From contig NZ_JOJE01000034.1 of assembly GCF_000720255.1 (NCBI RefSeq), forward strand, positions 12,026 through 76,025: 64,000 nt of DNA, in the 5' to 3' direction. Shown piece by piece: positions 59,326-64,000 of this stretch; the first letter of the stretch is position 1, and each line of letters begins with the position of its first letter. A program made the position numbers and the translations under genes. The notes under the pieces are model-generated. The model saw only the letters and a list, made by a program, of their open reading frames with translations, was not told the DNA's origin and made no database searches. The stretch is from Streptomyces griseus subsp. griseus (GTDB taxonomy: Bacteria; Actinomycetota; Actinomycetes; Streptomycetales; Streptomycetaceae).

Positions 59326-59856
59326 ATGCCTCAGATGCTGCGGATGCCCAGCAAAGCCGACCTGCCTGATGGGACCAGGCGTGACTTTGTCGCCGAGCTG
59401 TTCGTCCACTTCAAGGAAGCAGGGCGTCCTACACCCGCCCGCATCGCAGCGAAGACCAGCTCTATGCAGGATCCACTTCCTGTAAGCCGGGAAACCATCC
59501 GTCGGCTCCTCAAGGGGCAGACAATCAGCACGTGGGAGCGAGTCGACGCGGTCCTGCGAGCCCTGTGCGAGATCGGTGGTCAGGACCCTGACCGCAGGCG
59601 CTGGTCGGAGTCGTCCGACTGGAACGACGATGGGGATCCGACCACCTGCAGGGAGCGCCTGCGCCAGTTGTTGAACGACGACATTGATGGCGTCGAACCG
59701 GAAAACACCCCTGCTCCTGTCCCGCCGGCGCGATCCAACTCGGGGTGGGGCGCCCCTCGTACCCAGCCCACGCAGGATGATCCGTGGGCCACCACGCCCA
59801 CGCCGGCCCCGACTACTCCAGCCAAGGGCGGCTACTCCGACGAACCGCCCTTCTAG
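59326..59856 (+). CDS. Putative helix-turn-helix regulator
   Basis: The 176-aa product has an N-terminal HTH-like domain (ARIAAKTSSMQDPLPVSRET, then IRRLLKGQTISTWERVDAVL) followed by a Pro/Thr-rich tail (TPAPVPPARSN, TPTPAPTTPAKGG). This layout is frequent in Streptomyces regulatory proteins. The start ATG 59326 is weakly supported. It converges on the 190-aa gene. Confidence 0.6.
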   Translation: MPQMLRMPSKADLPDGTRRDFVAELFVHFKEAGRPTPARIAAKTSSMQDPLPVSRETIRRLLKGQTISTWERVDAVLRALCEIGGQDPDRRRWSESSDWNDDGDPTTCRERLRQLLNDDIDGVEPENTPAPVPPARSNSGWGAPRTQPTQDDPWATTPTPAPTTPAKGGYSDEPPF

Positions 59857-59948
59857 ACGCGTACAGGTGGCCATCTGCTTGTGATCAGCCGTGTTGTCCT
59901 GACGGGGAAGCGGCGGGTTGTCTGCGACGGCTCCTGCCACCTGGGGCC

Positions 59949-60521
59949 TCATTGGACACGCTGCCGTCGCGCCGCCAGGCGAAGGGACCAGGCGAAGTAC
60001 AGTCCGCTGCGCAGTGTGACCCGCAGCAGCCAGGCCACCCGGGTACGCAGAGGCTGTTTGCCGAGGTCGACCCACTCTGCCATCCACTCTTCGGGCCAGC
60101 GGTCACGGGCGTTCGCGGGCAGGAGGCGGGAGAGTGCTTCGAACAGAGGCCGTGCCCGTTGTAGGCGCCGGTCAGCACAGTCGTCCATTTCGCTCGCGGG
60201 TTCACCCCTGGCGGCGTCAGCGGATTCCTGGGGTGAGGGTGGTATTTGCCCGAGCCCGCGTCGGATGCCCGAGGGGCCACCTCGCACGATGTCCCGCGCA
60301 GAGTCACTGCTGTTGGTACTGGGAGTTGCACGGCCTTGTCCGACGCGTTCCACCCAGTAGAGCTGCCGATGGCCGCGTTCATCGAGACCTTCGCTGATCT
60401 TTTCGGCTTCGTCGCGGGTGGCATACCTGCCGACCCTGTACCGGTTGCCGTTATCGTCCTGGCGGATCACTAACCAGGGGAACGTGAGCGGTTCGCTGAC
60501 CTCATTGTCGGCGCCGTGCAT
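59949..60521 (-). CDS. Unknown Streptomyces-type protein co-transcribed with padR
   Basis: The 190-aa product has a small N-terminal domain (WLVIRQDDNGNRYRVGRYAT) and a C-terminal RLLPANARDRWPEEWMAEW segment, a motif common in Streptomyces membrane-associated proteins downstream of PadR regulators. It begins 9 bp after padR. It is probably the target or partner of that regulator. Confidence 0.65.
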   Translation of the reverse strand: MHGADNEVSEPLTFPWLVIRQDDNGNRYRVGRYATRDEAEKISEGLDERGHRQLYWVERVGQGRATPSTNSSDSARDIVRGGPSGIRRGLGQIPPSPQESADAARGEPASEMDDCADRRLQRARPLFEALSRLLPANARDRWPEEWMAEWVDLGKQPLRTRVAWLLRVTLRSGLYFAWSLRLAARRQRVQ

Positions 60522-60530
60522 AACGCAGCC

Positions 60531-60872
60531 TCAACTCCCCAGACCATCAGCAGGGCGAAGGCGGGCAGAGGTGGCGCCCCCCTGGTAGGCGGCGGCGAGA
60601 GCGACGCGGGCGGACTCGGCACCGCTTGGGGCGAAGCGGTAGTAGCGGCGGCGGGGCCGGGGCGGATCGGTCTTCTCGATCTCGTTCTGGTCTTCCCAGA
60701 AGGACTCAAGCCAGCCTGTGTTCTCGAGGCGGGCGAGGATCGGGTGGATGGTGCCGGTGGGAAGGCCTGCTGCTTGGGAGAGTTCCAGACCGTAACGGGC
60801 CTCGGCAGGGCTCTCCAGCAGGGTCCGCAGCACCAGTTGTGTCTGGAGCGTCATGCGCGGCGTCTTTGCCAT
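60531..60872 (-). CDS. PadR-family transcriptional regulator
   Basis: The 113-aa product is a winged-helix PadR protein: MTLQTQLVLRTLLESPAEA, YGLELSQAAGLPTGTIHPIL, RLENTGWLES and RRRYYRFAPSG. PadR proteins repress neighbouring genes and release on ligand binding. It forms an operon with the 190-aa gene. A large palindrome lies upstream. Confidence 0.85.
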   Translation of the reverse strand: MAKTPRMTLQTQLVLRTLLESPAEARYGLELSQAAGLPTGTIHPILARLENTGWLESFWEDQNEIEKTDPPRPRRRYYRFAPSGAESARVALAAAYQGGATSARLRPADGLGS

Positions 60873-60913
60873 GCCAGAACTCTAGTATGGGATTCACCTG
60901 CACAACAGCGGAA

Positions 60914-60942
60914 TGCGGCATCTGCCTCAGGCAGATGCCGCA
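60914..60942 (-). terminator. Palindrome between helicase and padR
   Basis: TGCGGCATCTGCCT and AGGCAGATGCCGCA flank a single C (14-bp arms). It lies 18 bp past the helicase stop codon on the minus strand, so it is probably its terminator. It also sits upstream of padR and might serve as its operator. Confidence 0.7.
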
Positions 60943-60959
60943 CCTCGAACTGTCGCTAC

Positions 60960-63473
60960 CTACGCCCAGCGCATCCCGATCGCGGACAGCTGCTCGCGTC
61001 GGTCCTCCGGCAGCGTTGCCGCACGGGAGCGCTGGTTGCCGATCCATGCCCCGAGACGGAACTGCAGTTCCCATCCCTCGTCCGAGAGCACGGTCTCCAC
61101 GTGCTTGCGGGGGACGTTCAGATGGCCCTCGCGCTCGTAGAACTGCTTCGCGGCGGCCAGGTTGGCGGCCCACTTGTCGGCCTGGGTACGGCGCGGCTTG
61201 GGCTTCTCGTCCTCGGTGGCGGGCTCGATCCCGAGGACCTGCTCCAGCATCCACTGCTGCACCCCGGTGAGCTTGTCCCAGCCCAGACGCTGGACACGCA
61301 CCCAGCGCCCGAGGTCCTCGCCCTGGCGCAGGACGTCACCCGGCTCGGTCGGCAGCACGCCGCCGTCGTCCAGGTGCAGCCGGGTGAGGTGGAACGCCCG
61401 CTGCCACTCCACGGGCCAGGTGGGGCACCACGAGGCGTCGATCTCCTCCAGCTGCTCGCGCCGGTCCTCCGACAGCGCGCCGGCCACCGATCCCACCGGC
61501 AGGCCCTCGGCACGCCGCTGCTCGATCTCGGCTGCCTTGCGGGCGGCTGCCCGGGCGTTCTTGAGCCAGATGCCCACCTTGGCGCCCTGGTAGGTGGCGT
61601 CCAGAGGAGCCAGGAGGTGCCCGTTCTCGGCAGCCCACCCTCGGGCGGCGGCCAGGCCCTCCTCCCACGCGACGTCGAAGTGCGACCACACCATGCCGAG
61701 CTTCTCCAGCTGCTCGACACGGTCCTCGTCCATGTCCCCGCGGGCGTAGAAGCGGCGGGCGTCGGCGATCCACTGCCCCAGCGGGAAGTTGGCCAGCGAG
61801 GCCGGCCACCCCGCCTCCACCGCCTCGGGCCCCTTCGGCACCCGGTACGTGAACGGCACCTTCAGGTCCCCGACCTCGCGCGCGTACAGCACGGCGGCCT
61901 CGATGCCGCGCCGCCAGTGCTCGTGCTCGGGGTTGAGGACCCGCAGGTTGATGAACGCGGCCAGCTGCGCCGGGTCACGCGGCGTGGAGAACTTCAGCAA
62001 CGCCTTCGCCGACGCGGACGGCCCACCGTCCCCGCCCCCGCTCTTCTCCTTGCCCTTGGCGTCCTTCTGGACGGGCTTGTAGCGGCTCGGGGCCTGCTGT
62101 TGGGCCAGTTGTTCGACGATGCGGGTGTCGTGCGCCCTGAGCGCCTCCAGCAGCTTTGCCAGCCCGCCGAACGCCCGGCTGGTGAGCATGTTGTCCGCCG
62201 TCTCCCCGGGTGCCAGCAGCACCGGCACCACGAGGGAGGCCATCTTGCCCTCGCCGGGCTGCATCCGCAGCGCGCGCCCCACCGCCTGGACCAGATCCGG
62301 CATCGACCCGCGCACGTCCGCGAAGTACACGGAGTCGCAGTTGCGGGTGTCGACGCCCTCGCCCAACACCTTCACCGAACTGAGGAACGCCTTCTCCACC
62401 ACCGTGCCGTTCGTGGCGATCAGGGAGGAGAACTCCCCGAGCACCCGGCGGCGGTGCAGCGCCTTGTGATCGCCGCACAGCCAGTCCGCCCACACCGTCG
62501 CCGGATACAACTCCGGATCGGCCGCGTGCAGCTGCGCCGCGACATCCGGCACCCCGGCAGAGAACGCTTCGGCCTCCTTGATGACGTGATGGAACACGAG
62601 CGTGCGCTTGAAGGCTTCCTCGGCTGACGCCTTCACCAGGGCCGTCTGGAGAGCGGCGAGCCGGGCCCCGCGCATCTCGTCCGACCGGCCCTCGGCACCC
62701 AGCAGCAGCGCGGCCTGGAACTGCGTGTCGGTGATGTCCACACACACCACCTGGTACGGCGCACAGATCCCCCGGTCGATCGCCTCCGACAGCGTCAGGG
62801 TGAAACACCGGCTGCCGAACGGCCCGTCCGGGTCATCCGACATGCTCGCCACCAGATCACCCGGCGCACCGCCCTGCTCCTGGTCCTCGTCCAGCTGCCA
62901 CAGCCGGGGCGTGGCCGTCATGTACAGCCGCCGCAGCGACGGGATGCGGGTGTTGTCGTGAACGACCGCCCACGGCTTGCCGATCCGGCCCGAAGTCCGG
63001 TGCGCCTCATCGACCACGATCAGGTCCCACGCCGAAAGGCCGGCGGCGTGCGCCCGCTCCAGCGTGCCCAGCCCCAGGCTGGCGTAGGTGGCGTACACGG
63101 TGACCTTCTCCAGGCCCCTCGTCCACTCCACCAGCTCGTCCACGTCCGTGGTGTTGGGGAAGGACACCTCCTCACCCCGCAGGGAGGAGACCCCGATCAT
63201 CGGGCCCCTACGGCCGCCCTCACGCCACGCAGACTCGGTCTGGGCGAGCAGATCCAGCGAGGGCACGAGGACCAGCACACGGCCCGCGTGGAGCTCTTCC
63301 GCGCTCCGGACCGCCACCCGGGTCTTCCCGGACCCGGTCGCCATGATCACCTGTGTCCGCAGACCCCTCTCCGGCACCAGCGATCTTGCAGGGAGTTCGA
63401 GGGCACGGAGGACCGCGTCAATGGCTTCTCGCTGGGCGGCCTCGCGCTGATCTGCGCGGTTCGTGGTCGACAT
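60960..63473 (-). CDS. Superfamily 2 helicase with helicase-associated repeats (TtrA-like)
   Basis: The 837-aa product has Walker A MATGSGKT (44-51), a DEAH box (155-158), motif III MTATPRLW, and motif VI QAVGRALRMQPG. At least three helicase-associated domains follow, each with a W-x6-A pattern and a DRREQL-x-[AE]-I-x-x-W end. This combination is known from large helicases near the ends of Streptomyces linear replicons (TtrA type), needed for transfer. Here it lies at the far side of the window from tap-tpg. An ATG with AGGAGAAAG upstream starts it at 63473. Confidence 0.75.
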   Translation of the reverse strand: MSTTNRADQREAAQREAIDAVLRALELPARSLVPERGLRTQVIMATGSGKTRVAVRSAEELHAGRVLVLVPSLDLLAQTESAWREGGRRGPMIGVSSLRGEEVSFPNTTDVDELVEWTRGLEKVTVYATYASLGLGTLERAHAAGLSAWDLIVVDEAHRTSGRIGKPWAVVHDNTRIPSLRRLYMTATPRLWQLDEDQEQGGAPGDLVASMSDDPDGPFGSRCFTLTLSEAIDRGICAPYQVVCVDITDTQFQAALLLGAEGRSDEMRGARLAALQTALVKASAEEAFKRTLVFHHVIKEAEAFSAGVPDVAAQLHAADPELYPATVWADWLCGDHKALHRRRVLGEFSSLIATNGTVVEKAFLSSVKVLGEGVDTRNCDSVYFADVRGSMPDLVQAVGRALRMQPGEGKMASLVVPVLLAPGETADNMLTSRAFGGLAKLLEALRAHDTRIVEQLAQQQAPSRYKPVQKDAKGKEKSGGGDGGPSASAKALLKFSTPRDPAQLAAFINLRVLNPEHEHWRRGIEAAVLYAREVGDLKVPFTYRVPKGPEAVEAGWPASLANFPLGQWIADARRFYARGDMDEDRVEQLEKLGMVWSHFDVAWEEGLAAARGWAAENGHLLAPLDATYQGAKVGIWLKNARAAARKAAEIEQRRAEGLPVGSVAGALSEDRREQLEEIDASWCPTWPVEWQRAFHLTRLHLDDGGVLPTEPGDVLRQGEDLGRWVRVQRLGWDKLTGVQQWMLEQVLGIEPATEDEKPKPRRTQADKWAANLAAAKQFYEREGHLNVPRKHVETVLSDEGWELQFRLGAWIGNQRSRAATLPEDRREQLSAIGMRWA

Positions 63474-64000
63474 TCCTGTCTGCTTTCTCCTGGGTGATGC
63501 CCGGTCGGTTCGAGTGAGGGGAAACGGGAAAACTGCACGCAGAAGCGCTACAAGGGCTACGGTGGGAGTGGCTCGGGCGGTTGGCTACTCTGCCTAACCG
63601 AAGCACTCGCAAGGGTCCTAAGTGGATCTCGATAAGCCTCCGAGCGTTCCAAGGGTGGTGCGCCCTGAGTCCAGAGTCTATCTCGTGCTTCAAAATGAAG
63701 CAGCAACAAGGGAGAAAATCCCTCGAACGTGGCGCGATCCTGTTAGTCTGGCCCTATCGGAGCAGGAAAGCAGCCTGACGGGAGGTCACGTGATCGTGGT
63801 TTCAAGTCGACTCCCAGCCCAGCGTTTCCATGCCATCCTGACTCTCCGTCACCCCCTCCGAATTCCCCGATTCACCCCGCGCCCGCATTCCGGCCCTCGC
63901 TTCCCCCTCTCACTGCTGCTGCTTTTCCTCACAGTTCCCCTACAGGCCGGTTGGGTTGGGGCTGGAGCGGAGCGGAGGCCCCGTTCCGGGCTCAGGCTGG
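63474..64000. other. Gene-free region at the right edge
   Basis: About 530 bp without a supportable gene. It contains the helicase promoter region, an ACTCTGCCTA element at 63587-63596 shared with two other loci, and a pyrimidine-rich stretch near 63900. Right-edge sequence GGTTGGGTTGGGG is noted, but no telomeric hairpin cluster is visible. Confidence 0.4.

Noticed and set aside
63581..63778. 65-codon frame near the right edge
   Set aside because: Codon use does not match the replicon and there is no ribosome-binding site or recognisable domain.
63900..64000. Telomere at the right edge
   Set aside because: A GGTTGGGTTGGGG stretch is suggestive, but the dense run of small palindromes typical of Streptomyces telomeres is missing.

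Overview
The window is very GC-rich, with tightly packed genes that often overlap as ATGA or GTGA, Streptomyces-type regulators (WhiB, Lsr2-like, XRE-TPR, GntR-UTRA) and Streptomyces-type plasmid genes. It reads as part of a conjugative linear plasmid of a Streptomyces or close relative. The linear form is inferred from an intact tap-tpg pair (telomere-binding protein and terminal protein). Plasmid status is inferred from a replication gene with a DciA-like partner, a parAB locus with its own palindromic sites, a TraB-type DNA translocase with spd-like genes, and a MobF-like relaxase. I see no telomeric hairpin cluster at either edge, so neither edge can be called a replicon end.

Layout. 0.2-5.1 kb: an endonuclease VII-like protein, a small membrane protein, an AT-rich repeat block and tap-tpg. 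5.2-11.6 kb: a double zeta-kinase protein facing a small convergent gene, a STAND-type NTPase, an XRE-like regulator and a small membrane protein. 12.3-16.9 kb, minus strand: an 80-codon leader gene, the putative replication protein, DciA-like protein and a Cys-rich unknown. 17.5-22.3 kb: regulators (a stand-alone domain resembling the Tap N-terminus, GNAT, XRE-TPR, a UTRA-only protein, and a full GntR-UTRA repressor).

22.6-41.7 kb: one long rightward transfer operon with a structured non-coding RNA candidate, TraB, an SpdB2-like protein containing an array of 8-bp repeats, many small membrane and unknown proteins, a Pycsar-effector-like membrane protein, NUDIX, GGDEF, ASCH, WhiB, Lsr2-like, HNH and a plasmid DnaN. 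It ends at a strong terminator. 41.8-45.1 kb: an abortive-infection (HEPN) protein and parAB with three copies of a parS-like palindrome. 46.1-51.8 kb: relaxase, a 420-bp repeat-dense oriT/clt candidate, a replication-relaxation protein and small genes.

51.8-58.7 kb: an accessory island with a DUF4238 protein and a three-gene operon (ABC-3C-type middle component, SMC/Rad50-like ATPase with zinc hook, and a protein ending in a PD-(D/E)XK nuclease). This operon is the best candidate for an under-described defence system. 58.8-64 kb: small membrane protein, regulators (including PadR) and a large superfamily 2 helicase with helicase-associated repeats that resembles TtrA-type terminal helicases, followed by about 500 bp without a gene.

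How the parts fit: tap/tpg maintain the ends, rep plus DciA and DnaN start and support replication, parAB segregates, TraB/Spd and the relaxase transfer DNA, and GntR-type repressors probably restrain transfer. Zeta, STAND, Abi, the Pycsar-like protein and the ABC-3C operon form a dispersed defence and addiction payload.
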